Below, piece after piece: positions 8,263 to 16,268 of a DNA stretch of 40,884 nt. Position 1 is the stretch's first letter, and each line of letters begins with the position of its first letter. The position numbers and the translations under genes are program-made. The notes beneath the pieces are model-generated. The model saw only the letters and a program-made list of their open reading frames with translations, had not been told where the DNA came from and made no database searches. The stretch is from an uncultured Flavobacteriales bacterium (lineage in GTDB: Bacteria; Bacteroidota; Bacteroidia; Flavobacteriales; Flavobacteriaceae), in NCBI GenBank assembly GCA_913058295.1, contig CAJXRD010000029.1, positions 1 to 40,884 on the forward strand, in the 5' to 3' direction.

Positions 8263-9084
8263 TTAAATTTTAAAAGTAATCACGGGTCTATTGGCGTGAT
8301 TCACTAAATCTTCACTTATACTACCATTGAAAAAATGTGCGATTCCTTGTCTTCCATGAGTACACATACCAATAAGACTCGCGTCGTTTTCCTTTGCATA
8401 ATTTAGTATGCCCTTTTCTACAGAAGTATCGTTATAAATATTAAGTGTATAATTTTCAGTATTCATTTCTTTTATAAACTCAGTCATTTTGTTATTTGCC
8501 TCGGTAGTAGTAATAAAGTTTCCAGGGGTATTAACATATAATAAATTCATTTGAGCATTTACATCTTTAGCGAATTTTTGAGCTTCCTTAAATGAATCTC
8601 TGCTGTTTTCAGAAAAATCTGTAGCATATACAAAATTGGTAATGTTAAAGTCTTCGTGTTCATTTTTTATAACTAATACAGGAACTTTAGAAGTCCGAAC
8701 TACTTTTTCGGTATTGCTCCCTATAAACATTTCTTTAAATCCACTAATTCCATGAGATCCCATAACCACTAAATCGATTTCTTTATTTAGAGCAACTTCA
8801 TTTATATCATCATAAACTTCTCCATGACCTATTGCTTCATGAATTTCTAAATCTTCTAAATATGGTTTTTCCAATAATTCTTCAAAATGCTTTTCAGCTA
8901 ATTTAATAAAGAAGAGTGATTCTGGCATTCCTCCCGAATCTCCTGCAGAAGATAGGTGTAAGGGCATTTCTAAAGAGTGTATCAAATAGATTTCGCTATT
9001 GTTTTTTTCTGCAATTTGTACAGCAACCTTTAGGGCATTTTCAGCTTGAATAGAAAAATCTGTGGGAACTAAAATACGTTTCAT
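8263..9084 (-). CDS. Universal stress protein with two tandem Usp domains
   Basis: A 273-residue cytoplasmic protein made of two UspA folds, about 1-145 and 148-273. Each starts with a D-F strand (V-P-T-D-F-S; Y-A-T-D-F-S). Domain 1 ends with the nucleotide-binding G-x2-G-x9-G-S/N type loop (G-S-H-G-I-S-G-F ... I-G-S-N-T), and domain 2 with a similar T-H-G-R-Q-G ... N-G-S-I-S. Such tandem Usp proteins often bind ATP or AMP and respond to stress or starvation; the exact role is not defined. ATG start, with a TAATTTTG box about 41 bases upstream on the same strand, divergent from rimP. Confidence 0.93.
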   Translation of the reverse strand: MKRILVPTDFSIQAENALKVAVQIAEKNNSEIYLIHSLEMPLHLSSAGDSGGMPESLFFIKLAEKHFEELLEKPYLEDLEIHEAIGHGEVYDDINEVALNKEIDLVVMGSHGISGFKEMFIGSNTEKVVRTSKVPVLVIKNEHEDFNITNFVYATDFSENSRDSFKEAQKFAKDVNAQMNLLYVNTPGNFITTTEANNKMTEFIKEMNTENYTLNIYNDTSVEKGILNYAKENDASLIGMCTHGRQGIAHFFNGSISEDLVNHANRPVITFKI

Positions 9085-9124
9085 AAGTTTGGTTTTTTTG
9101 GACTAGTTTTCAAGTTTTAATTTA

Positions 9125-9132
9125 CAAAATTA
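9125..9132 (-). promoter_or_regulatory. Candidate -7 element for the universal stress gene
   Basis: Read on the minus strand, 9132 to 9125 is TAATTTTG, an exact TAnnTTTG. Transcription would start near 9121, giving a leader of about 37 bases before the ATG at 9084. No clear TTG at the -33 distance. Confidence 0.5.
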
Positions 9133-9173
9133 ATTGGAAAGATAAAAGGTTTTTTTAAAATGTAAAAATGTAC

Positions 9174-9181
9174 TATATTTG
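9174..9181 (+). promoter_or_regulatory. Candidate -7 element for rimP-nusA-infB
   Basis: TATATTTG is an exact TAnnTTTG match. The predicted start near 9185 puts the 9208-9234 hairpin inside the leader, 23 bases from the 5' end. No obvious -33 TTG at 19-21 bases. Confidence 0.55.
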
Positions 9182-9207
9182 CACCGAATTATGATACGAA
9201 ACTAGCT

Positions 9208-9234
9208 GAGGGGACCTAAAAGTCCCCTCTTTTT
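9208..9234 (+). terminator. Hairpin plus U-tract in the rimP leader (possible attenuator)
   Basis: A perfect 8-bp stem, GAGGGGAC (9208-9215) with GTCCCCTC (9222-9229), closes a 6-base loop (CTAAAA) and is followed at once by TTTTT. ACTA (9201-9204) and TAGT (9236-9239) could add a lower stem. It sits between the likely promoter and the rimP start at 9248, so it has the form of an intrinsic terminator inside the operon leader. An alternative is the 3' end of a short stand-alone RNA of about 50 nucleotides. The structure is certain on paper; its role is inferred. Confidence 0.75.
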
Positions 9235-9247
9235 ATAGTATAAATTG

Positions 9248-9712
9248 ATGCGAGAAAAAGTAACAGAATTATTAAATAGAGCCTTAGACAACAATAAATC
9301 GTTGTTTTTAATAGATTTTACAATTACAGAAGGGAATCAAATTCACATTATAATAGATGGGGATCATGGCGTTACTGTTAATGATTGTATTGCTGTAAGT
9401 CGTGAGATTGAACATAATATAGATAGAGAAGAAATAGATTTTTCTTTAGAGGTAGCATCTGCAGGTGTTTCGGAATCCTTGATTAATACACGTCAGTATA
9501 TTAAGAATTTAGGAAGAAGTCTTGCGGTTAAAACCAAAACAGGGGAGTCTATAGAGGGGAATCTTGTAAAAGCAGATTCTAAAGAAATAGTATTACAATG
9601 GAAGGCACGTGAGCCTAAACCAATTGGTAAAGGTAAAGTCACAGTACAAAAAGAATTAGTACTGGACTATAAAGATATTGTTGAAGCAAAAGTTATGGTA
9701 ACATTTAATTAA
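9248..9712 (+). CDS. rimP: Ribosome maturation factor RimP
   Basis: A 154-residue RimP, needed for maturation of the 30S ribosomal subunit in the cytoplasm. The N-terminal domain has the family strands around D-x-T-I-T-E and the V-N-D-C-I-A-V-S-R-E-I-E helix; S-L-E-V-A-S-A-G-V-S-E-S replaces the usual LEVSSPGLxxPL region; the C-terminal SH3-like barrel starts near V-K-T-K-T-G. I chose ATG 9248 over the in-frame TTG just before it because RimP proteins normally begin shortly ahead of the first helix and ATG is the stronger start. It is followed after 6 bases by nusA, the near-universal rimP-nusA-infB order, which supports the call beyond similarity. Confidence 0.95.
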   Translation: MREKVTELLNRALDNNKSLFLIDFTITEGNQIHIIIDGDHGVTVNDCIAVSREIEHNIDREEIDFSLEVASAGVSESLINTRQYIKNLGRSLAVKTKTGESIEGNLVKADSKEIVLQWKAREPKPIGKGKVTVQKELVLDYKDIVEAKVMVTFN

Positions 9713-9718
9713 CAGAAT

Positions 9719-10951
9719 ATGGAGAATTTAGCGTTAATTGATTCTTTTTCAGAATTTAAAGATGATAAGCTGATTGATAGAGTAACGCTTATGGCGATAC
9801 TTGAAGACGTTTTTAGAAACGCATTAAAAAGAAAATTTGGTGATGATGATAATTTTGATATTATTATCAATCCAGATAAAGGGGATTTAGAGATTTGGAG
9901 AAATCGAGTTGTGGTTCCTGATGGCGAAGTAGAAGAACCTAACCAAGAAATATCTTTAGAGGAAGCGCAAAAAATTGAATCTGATTACGAAGTTGGAGAA
10001 GATGTTGCTGAAGAGGTTAAATTGATAGATTTGGGAAGAAGATCTATTTTGGCCTTAAGACAAAATCTAATTGCAAAAATACACGAACACGACAATACTA
10101 ATATTTATAAGTATTTTAAAGAATTAGAAGGCGAAATTTACACGGCTGAGGTTCATCATATTCGTCATCGCGCTATCATTTTATTAGATGATGACGGGAA
10201 TGAGCTTATTTTACCAAAAGAAAAACAAATACCTTCAGATTTTTTCAGAAAAGGAGATAACGTTAGAGGGATTATTGAAAGTGTAGAGCTTAAGGGAAAC
10301 AAACCTTCAATAGTAATGTCTAGAGCTAATCCTGTGTTTTTAGAGAAATTATTTGAGCAGGAAATTCCTGAAGTTTTTGATGGATTAATCACCGTTAAAA
10401 AAGTAGTAAGAATCCCAGGTGAAAAAGCAAAAGTAGCTGTAGATTCCTATGATGACCGTATCGATCCAGTAGGAGCATGTGTTGGAATGAAAGGATCACG
10501 TATACATGGTATCGTTCGTGAATTGGGTAATGAGAACATAGATGTAATTAACTATACCACTAACCTGCCATTATTTATTACAAGAGCGTTAAGTCCGGCA
10601 AGAGTTACTTCTATTAAATTAGATGAAGAAAATAAAAGAGCAGAAGTAATATTAAAGCCAGAAGAAGTTTCTAAAGCTATTGGTCGTGGAGGACATAATA
10701 TTCGTCTAGCAGGATACTTAACAGGATACGAAATTGATGTGCTTCGTGAAGGTGCAGAAGAAGATGTAGAACTTTCGGAATTTAAAGATGAAATTGAAGG
10801 GTGGATAATCAAAGAATTTGAAAAAATTGGATTGGATACTGCAAAAAGTATTTTGGAGAATGACCTTAAAGAATTGGTTAAAAGAACCGATTTAGAAGAG
10901 GAAACGATTCAAGAAGTAATAAATATATTAAAAGAAGAATTTGAAGATTAG
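9719..10951 (+). CDS. nusA: Transcription termination/antitermination factor NusA
   Basis: A 410-residue NusA that binds RNA polymerase and nascent RNA and tunes pausing, termination and antitermination. Order of parts: N-terminal polymerase-binding domain (1-125), S1 domain (about 137-200), KH1 with G-M-K-G-S-R at 256-261, KH2 with G-R-G-G-H-N at 322-327, and a short helical tail (about 365-410) that ends acidic. It is about 85 residues shorter than the E. coli protein and lacks the two C-terminal acidic repeats, as is usual in this phylum. ATG start 6 bases after rimP; 60 bases before infB. If the leader hairpin at 9208-9234 terminates transcription, NusA could feed back on its own operon. 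Confidence 0.97.
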   Translation: MENLALIDSFSEFKDDKLIDRVTLMAILEDVFRNALKRKFGDDDNFDIIINPDKGDLEIWRNRVVVPDGEVEEPNQEISLEEAQKIESDYEVGEDVAEEVKLIDLGRRSILALRQNLIAKIHEHDNTNIYKYFKELEGEIYTAEVHHIRHRAIILLDDDGNELILPKEKQIPSDFFRKGDNVRGIIESVELKGNKPSIVMSRANPVFLEKLFEQEIPEVFDGLITVKKVVRIPGEKAKVAVDSYDDRIDPVGACVGMKGSRIHGIVRELGNENIDVINYTTNLPLFITRALSPARVTSIKLDEENKRAEVILKPEEVSKAIGRGGHNIRLAGYLTGYEIDVLREGAEEDVELSEFKDEIEGWIIKEFEKIGLDTAKSILENDLKELVKRTDLEEETIQEVINILKEEFED

Positions 10952-10995
10952 TAGTTAGAAGTAACTACTTTTACTCAAAAATAATAGAAATAAAC

Positions 10996-11000
10996 AGGAG
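10996..11000 (+). promoter_or_regulatory. Possible ribosome binding site of infB
   Basis: AGGAG lies 11 bases before the infB ATG. Shine-Dalgarno-like sites are rare in front of Bacteroidota genes, so a clear one is unusual; the spacing is somewhat long and it may be chance. Confidence 0.35.
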
Positions 11001-11011
11001 AAAGCATTTTT

Positions 11012-13903
11012 ATGGCTGAAGCAAAAACAATGAGACTTAATAAAGTTTTACGCGAGTTTAACATATCGTTAGATCGCGCAGTAGAATTTTTAAGTTCCAA
11101 AGGGCACGAGGTGGAGTCTCGTCCTACTACTAAAATTACAGGTGAAGAATACCAAGTTTTGTTTGATGAATTTCAAACAGATAAAAGTAAAAAGGTAGCT
11201 TCTAAGGAAGTTGGTGATGAAAAAAGAAAAGAAAAAGAGGAACTTAGGCTTGCTTATGAAAAAGAGCATGAAGAGAAGCTGAAAAGAGAAAGCTCTAGAG
11301 TTATTAAAGCCGAAGTAAAATTAGATGGGCCAAAAACTCTTGGAAAAATAGATTTAGATTCTAAGAAGCCAGTTGAAGAGAAAAAAGAAGAGGTTAAAGA
11401 AACTTCTGTTGAAGAAGAAGTAAAAGCTCCTGTTGAAAAAGAAACTCCTTCGAAAGTTACTCCTACAAAAGAAGAAGTAAAAACTCCTGTTGAAAAAGAA
11501 ACTCCTGTAAAAGAAACTTCTTCAAAAGAGACTCCAGCCAAAGAAGATTCTAAGAAAGAAACTCTAATAAAAGAAGCTCCTAAGAAAGATGTTGTTGAGA
11601 AAGTGGTTGAAGAGAAAAAAGCTCCTGTTAAAGAAAAGGTAACTTCAAAAGAAAAGCCAGTAAAATTTACTATTAAGACTCCTGAAAAAATAGTTCCAAA
11701 GGCTAAAATAGAGCAAAAGAAGAAAGAAAGTAAAGAAGAAGAAATTAAAGTGCCAGAAAAGGTAGAGACCAAATACAAAAAATTAGATGGTCCAAAAATT
11801 ACTGGTGAAAAAATAGATCTTTCTCAGTTTAAGAAACCGGAAAAGAAAAAGAAGGAAGTTAAGGTAGATCCAAATAAAGAAAAACGTAGTAAAAGACGTA
11901 GAATAAGTAAAGGCCCTGCTAAAGGAAGTCCTCGCGGTGGTGCTAGTTCTCAAAACAAAGGACGTAAACGTACTACGCCTGTTCTTAAAGAAGAGCCTAG
12001 CGAAGCTGATGTACAAAAGCAAGTAAGAGAGACTTTAGAAAAACTACAAGGAAAATCTTCTAAAGGTAAGGGGGCTAAATATCGTAAAGAGAAAAGGGAT
12101 ACCCATCGTCAAAAAACAGAAGATGATTTGGCATTGCAAGATGCTGAAAGCAAATTACTAAAAGTAACAGAATTTGTTACTGTTAGTGAAGTTGCAACCA
12201 TGATGGAGGTTTCAGTTACACAAATTATTTCTGCTTGTATGTCACTTGGAATGATGGTGACAATGAATCAGAGATTAGATGCTGAAACACTTACAATTGT
12301 TGCAGATGAATTTGATTATGAAGTTGAATTTATCAATGCAGATATTGAAGAATCTATTCAAGAAGTAGAAGATGCACCAGAAGACTTAAAGTTAAGAGCT
12401 CCAATTGTTACTGTAATGGGGCATGTGGATCACGGTAAAACTTCATTATTAGATTTTATTCGAAAAGAAAATGTTATCGCCGGAGAAGCTGGAGGAATTA
12501 CACAACATATAGGTGCGTATAATGTACAGTTAGAAGACGGACAAAATATTACATTCTTGGATACCCCAGGTCACGAAGCCTTTACAGCTATGCGTGCAAG
12601 AGGGGCACAAGTAACCGATTTAGCGATTATTGTAATTGCAGCAGATGATGATATTATGCCTCAAACTAAAGAAGCAATAAGTCATGCTCAAGCAGCAGGA
12701 GTGCCTATCGTTTTTGCAATAAATAAAATTGATAGACCAGCAGCAAACCCTGAAAAGATAAAAGAAGCTTTAGCACAAATGAATCTTCTTGTTGAAGATT
12801 GGGGTGGTAAAATACAATCTCATGATATTTCTGCTAAAACAGGAGAAGGAATTAGTGAGCTTTTAGAAAAAGTATTATTAGAAGCAGAACTATTAGAACT
12901 TAAAGCAAATCCAGATAAAGTTGCAAATGGTTCTGTTGTGGAAGCATTTTTAGATAAAGGAAGAGGATATGTTTCAACTATTTTAGTGCAAGGTGGTACT
13001 TTAAAAGTTGGAGATTATATGCTTGCTGGACAACATAGTGGTAAAGTAAAAGTGATGCATGACGAAAGAGGACGTAAAATTAAAGAAGCAGGACCAGCAA
13101 TGCCAGTTTCTATTTTAGGTTTAGATGGAGCGCCACAAGCAGGAGATAAATTTAATGTCTTTAAAGATGAGCGAGAAGCTAAAGCAATCGCAACAAAACG
13201 GACACAATTACAAAGAGAACAATCTGTTAGAACACAACGACATATTACTCTAGATGAAATTGGAAGACGTATTGCTTTAGGAGACTTTAAAGAATTAAAT
13301 ATAATTCTAAAAGGGGATGTTGATGGTTCTGTGGAAGCGTTAACAGATTCTTTCTTAAAACTTTCTACTGAAGAAATACAAATAAACATTATACATAAAG
13401 GAGTTGGTGCTATTACTGAAAGTGATGTGTTATTAGCTTCTGCATCAGATGCAATCATTATTGGGTTTAATGTGCGACCTATGGGTAAAGCACGACAGAT
13501 AGCGGATAAAGAAGAAATTGATATTAGAATGTATTCTATTATCTATGCAGCTATTAATGACCTTAAAGATGCAATGGAAGGTATGCTTTCTCCAGTAATG
13601 AAAGAAGAAATTTCAGGTACTGCAGAAATACGTGAAACTTTTAAAATATCTAAAGTTGGAACTATTGCTGGTTGTATGGTGTTAAGTGGTAAAATAATTA
13701 GAGACTCTGGAATTCGTTTAATAAGAGAAGGTGTAGTAGTTTATACCGGTGAGCTTTCTTCATTAAAACGATTTAAAGATGATGCTAAAGAAGTAGCAAA
13801 AGGATATGATTGTGGTATGCAAGTTAAAAACTACAATGATATTAAGGAAGGCGATATTATAGAGTCCTTTAGAGAAGTAGCTATTAAGAAAAAACTGAAA
13901 TAG
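11012..13903 (+). CDS. infB: Translation initiation factor IF-2
   Basis: A 963-residue IF-2, the GTPase that brings initiator fMet-tRNA to the 30S subunit and promotes 50S joining. Residues 1-55 form an IF2_N module. Residues about 60-390 are a long low-complexity linker rich in Lys, Glu, Val, Pro and Thr. A second IF2_N-like domain spans about 385-440. The G domain begins at V466 with G1 (GHVDHGKT), then G2 (GGITQHIG), G3 (DTPGH), G4 (NKID) and G5 (SAK), followed by beta-barrel domains II-IV to the C-terminus. The linker holds a near-exact internal repeat (11414-11506) and is bracketed by two copies of an LDGPK...GxKIDL motif at residues 104 and 258. Last gene of the rimP operon, followed by a terminator. 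Confidence 0.97.
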   Translation: MAEAKTMRLNKVLREFNISLDRAVEFLSSKGHEVESRPTTKITGEEYQVLFDEFQTDKSKKVASKEVGDEKRKEKEELRLAYEKEHEEKLKRESSRVIKAEVKLDGPKTLGKIDLDSKKPVEEKKEEVKETSVEEEVKAPVEKETPSKVTPTKEEVKTPVEKETPVKETSSKETPAKEDSKKETLIKEAPKKDVVEKVVEEKKAPVKEKVTSKEKPVKFTIKTPEKIVPKAKIEQKKKESKEEEIKVPEKVETKYKKLDGPKITGEKIDLSQFKKPEKKKKEVKVDPNKEKRSKRRRISKGPAKGSPRGGASSQNKGRKRTTPVLKEEPSEADVQKQVRETLEKLQGKSSKGKGAKYRKEKRDTHRQKTEDDLALQDAESKLLKVTEFVTVSEVATMMEVSVTQIISACMSLGMMVTMNQRLDAETLTIVADEFDYEVEFINADIEESIQEVEDAPEDLKLRAPIVTVMGHVDHGKTSLLDFIRKENVIAGEAGGITQHIGAYNVQLEDGQNITFLDTPGHEAFTAMRARGAQVTDLAIIVIAADDDIMPQTKEAISHAQAAGVPIVFAINKIDRPAANPEKIKEALAQMNLLVEDWGGKIQSHDISAKTGEGISELLEKVLLEAELLELKANPDKVANGSVVEAFLDKGRGYVSTILVQGGTLKVGDYMLAGQHSGKVKVMHDERGRKIKEAGPAMPVSILGLDGAPQAGDKFNVFKDEREAKAIATKRTQLQREQSVRTQRHITLDEIGRRIALGDFKELNIILKGDVDGSVEALTDSFLKLSTEEIQINIIHKGVGAITESDVLLASASDAIIIGFNVRPMGKARQIADKEEIDIRMYSIIYAAINDLKDAMEGMLSPVMKEEISGTAEIRETFKISKVGTIAGCMVLSGKIIRDSGIRLIREGVVVYTGELSSLKRFKDDAKEVAKGYDCGMQVKNYNDIKEGDIIESFREVAIKKKLK
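11414..11506 (+). repeat. 36-bp direct repeat inside the infB linker
   Basis: 11414-11449 and 11471-11506 are identical except for one base (gct versus act), a 57-base period. They encode E-E-V-K-(A/T)-P-V-E-K-E-T-P. The high identity suggests recent slippage or recombination in a tolerant disordered linker. Confidence 0.85.
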
Positions 13904-13926
13904 TATATTAATATAGAATAAAAAAA

Positions 13927-13949
13927 CGGCTTTTATAGCCGTTTTTTTT
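13927..13949 (+). terminator. Intrinsic terminator after infB
   Basis: CGGCT (13927-13931) pairs with AGCCG (13937-13941) around a 5-base loop and is followed by eight or nine T. The A-run before the stem pairs with the T-run. It closes the rimP-nusA-infB operon 23 bases after the infB stop. Confidence 0.9.
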
Positions 13950-14123
13950 ATGCCTTTTTTTAAGGAAATAGAATTAGCTAATATTTTTTTATTAGTATGA
14001 GTATTATCATATTTTATTAGCCAAACAAAGAATAATTTTACAGTATTAAATTTTTAGATAGCGACATATATTAATTTTTAAAGTATAGAATTTTTAACAT
14101 TAGTTTAATTAAATCAGACAGTT

Positions 14124-15566
14124 ATGAGAAATTATTTTTTAACAATTTGTTTTTTATTTGCAAGTCTTACCATTTTTGCCCAAGCAGGACACATAATGCA
14201 AGGAGTTGGGGCAGTAAATATGTCTATGGGAGGAGCTGCAACTGCACAGCCATTGGATATAAATGGTGCTATGCAATGGAATCCTGCAACGCTTTCTGAG
14301 TTTGACGGGAAAATATTATCTTTTAATATTGGAGCATTCTTTTCTTCACCTGAATTAAGTTCTTCTCTGCCAGAAGGGGCTATGGGACCAGGTTCACCTG
14401 GTGTAAGTGGAGTTACTGAAGATGATCGAGGAACATCTGCAATGCCTTCATTGGCTTTTCTTTGGGGGAAAGAAGGAAGTAAACATACTTTTGGAGTTTC
14501 TGCTTTTGGTATTAGTGGTTTTGGTGTTACATTTAATGAAGAAACCAATTTGCCATTTGATGGAGAAGGAAATCCAAACCCAAATTGGGATCCAAATAAT
14601 TCTAATCCTATTAATTATCCCCAAGCATTTGGTGGATTTGGACATATAGAATCTGATTATATGTTACTTCAAATTGGATTAAGTTATGCTTTTGAAATAT
14701 CAGATCAATTTTCTATAGGGATACAACCTAATTTCAACTATGCATCCTTAGAGTTAGCTCCTAATCCAGTTTCAGCACCAGATTTTCCACCTCCGTTTGG
14801 AACAGGAAAAGGGTATCCTACAACAGATAAAGCATCAGCTTTTGGTTATGGTGGACAAGTTGGAGTCTTTTACGATTCTGGAGGTGTATTGAAGTTAGGC
14901 GCTTCTTATAAGTCTAAACAATATTTTGGAGATTTTGATTTCGATCAAAACTATGTGGATGGCACAGATGCCCCAAATGTTAAGTTTAATATGAATTACC
15001 CAGCTATTTACTCTGTTGGTTTGGGCTTATCTGGAGGAAAGTTTGATTTTGCTTTAGATTATAGATATGTTGATTATGAAAACACCGAAGGATTTGAAGA
15101 AAGCGGTTGGCAAATTGCAACAAGTGGACCTGCTCAAGGATTTCCTACCGGAGCTGTAAATGGGTTTGGGTGGAAAAGCATGTCAATTCTTTCTGTAGGT
15201 TTACAATATCAAGCAACAGAGAAGCTGCCAATACGAGTAGGGTATACTTATAGTTCTAATCCTATAGAGGATGAACTAGCGTTTTATTCCATTCCGGCTA
15301 CAGCAGTTATTGAAAATGCTGCGCAAATTGGCTTTAGTTATATCATAAATAATAAGATAGATGTAAGTGCTGTATATCACTATGGATTTAGAGGAAATGG
15401 TGCTTCTGGGAATTTATTAAATCCTCAAATGATAACTCCAGACAATCCTTTAGGTAAAGTGCCAGGGACATCTGTATCTTATGACATGTCAACATCAATG
15501 ATTCAATTTGGAATTAATTATAGTTTTGGGAACAGCAATACTGAAACTCCAGAACCAGTAGAATAA
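14124..15566 (+). CDS. Outer membrane transporter of the OmpP1/FadL/TodX family
   Basis: A 480-residue outer-membrane beta-barrel. Residues 1-19 form a signal peptide ending F-A-Q; the mature N-terminus then shows the FadL-type hatch (A-G-H-I-M-Q-G-V-G-A-V-N-M-S-M-G-G-A) and N-P-A-T-L. Many alternating strands follow, ending in F-G-I-N-Y-S-F-G-N with a short polar tail. FadL-family channels carry long-chain fatty acids or other hydrophobic compounds across the outer membrane by lateral diffusion; the substrate here is unknown. It is a single-gene unit between the infB terminator and its own strong terminator. No exact TAnnTTTG lies upstream. ATG start fits the signal peptide. Confidence 0.93.
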   Translation: MRNYFLTICFLFASLTIFAQAGHIMQGVGAVNMSMGGAATAQPLDINGAMQWNPATLSEFDGKILSFNIGAFFSSPELSSSLPEGAMGPGSPGVSGVTEDDRGTSAMPSLAFLWGKEGSKHTFGVSAFGISGFGVTFNEETNLPFDGEGNPNPNWDPNNSNPINYPQAFGGFGHIESDYMLLQIGLSYAFEISDQFSIGIQPNFNYASLELAPNPVSAPDFPPPFGTGKGYPTTDKASAFGYGGQVGVFYDSGGVLKLGASYKSKQYFGDFDFDQNYVDGTDAPNVKFNMNYPAIYSVGLGLSGGKFDFALDYRYVDYENTEGFEESGWQIATSGPAQGFPTGAVNGFGWKSMSILSVGLQYQATEKLPIRVGYTYSSNPIEDELAFYSIPATAVIENAAQIGFSYIINNKIDVSAVYHYGFRGNGASGNLLNPQMITPDNPLGKVPGTSVSYDMSTSMIQFGINYSFGNSNTETPEPVE

Positions 15567-15587
15567 GCTTTGTTTCAGAAACAAAAT

Positions 15588-15633
15588 AAAAGTCCCTTTT
15601 CTCTCTAATATTAAGAGTTGAAAAGGGACTTTT
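15588..15633. terminator. Bidirectional terminator between FadL-like and SPOR genes
   Basis: AAAAGTCCCTTTTC (15588-15601) is the exact reverse complement of 15620-15633, with an inner CTCT/AGAG pair in the loop. It is flanked by A-rich and T-rich sequence on both sides and lies between convergent genes ending at 15566 and 15650, so it can serve both. Confidence 0.85.
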
Positions 15634-15649
15634 CTTTATCAAGATTTTT

Positions 15650-16042
15650 TTAATCTCTACCTGGCTTTAAAATAAATGCAGCAGGAAATTTCTCTTTTAT
15701 TTCTAATCTAGCTCGATCTGCTTCTAGTCTTGTACTATAACTTCCTACCCAAACCTTGTAATTAGGTGTTTCATATTCTATAGAAGCTGGCCATGTTTGA
15801 AAACTATTTCTATATTCTTTTATAATAGAATTCGCTTTTGATAATTCACCATAATACAATTGGATTGTAAATCCTACAGCTAATTTATTATCTTTTTCTA
15901 AATTCTTTTTTAAGTTTAGTATTTGAGGGACTTTGTCATCTTCATTTATAGTAATTGCCGCCTCTTGTGCTTGTACATTCAATGAAATAACAGTAATAAG
16001 GATACTGAAAATGATTGCTTTATAAGAAAATGAAACTTTCAT
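15650..16042 (-). CDS. Small exported SPOR-domain protein
   Basis: A 130-residue protein with an N-terminal signal peptide (about 1-25, ending V-Q-A-Q) and one SPOR domain at about 55-128 (F-T-I-Q-L-Y-Y-G, Y-K-V-W-V-G-S-Y, E-A-D-R-A, F-P-A-A-F-I-L-K-P). SPOR domains bind denuded glycan strands of septal peptidoglycan, so a periplasmic cell-wall or division role is likely. A short linker (about 27-54) is all that lies between signal and domain. It is transcribed alone and divergently from the respiratory operon; two exact TAnnTTTG boxes lie upstream on the minus strand. ATG start matches the signal peptide. Confidence 0.9.
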   Translation of the reverse strand: MKVSFSYKAIIFSILITVISLNVQAQEAAITINEDDKVPQILNLKKNLEKDNKLAVGFTIQLYYGELSKANSIIKEYRNSFQTWPASIEYETPNYKVWVGSYSTRLEADRARLEIKEKFPAAFILKPGRD

Positions 16043-16059
16043 ATATTGTTTTATGGGTA

Positions 16060-16098
16060 CAAATGTAATATATATAAACTCTTAATTAATCAAATATA
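16060..16098 (-). promoter_or_regulatory. Two candidate -7 boxes for the SPOR gene
   Basis: On the minus strand, TACATTTG (16067 to 16060) and TATATTTG (16098 to 16091) both match TAnnTTTG exactly. They predict leaders of about 14 and 45 bases. A TTG on this strand at 16093-16091 lies 23 bases before the first box, slightly long for a -33 element. Confidence 0.5.
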
Positions 16099-16165
16099 TT
16101 ATTTAGATTAATTATAAATTAGAAATTAACACTTTATTAGAATTTCTAAAATCGAAGGAATATAT

Positions 16166-16173
16166 TACTTTCG
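16166..16173 (+). promoter_or_regulatory. Candidate -7 element for the act-cox operon
   Basis: TACTTTCG differs from TAnnTTTG by one base. It would start transcription near 16177, leaving a leader of roughly 92 bases before actA. No exact consensus match occurs elsewhere in the 16043-16268 gap on this strand. Confidence 0.4.
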
Positions 16174-16268
16174 TGCCTTTAATAGAAGGGTGTAAATGTC
16201 TTTAAGACTATTTGCTTGTAAATGAGTAAATTACGCATTTCTTTTGACAATAAATTTTAACCATAAGT

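Noticed and set aside
11414-11506. Possible CRISPR-like or mobile repeat in infB
   Set aside because: There are only two in-frame copies within a coding linker, with no spacers or cas genes; it is a protein repeat.
11254-11778. 174-codon Ser/Thr/Phe-rich open frame on the minus strand inside infB
   Set aside because: It is the antisense shadow of the Lys/Glu-rich IF-2 linker; the low-complexity coding strand explains the lack of stops.
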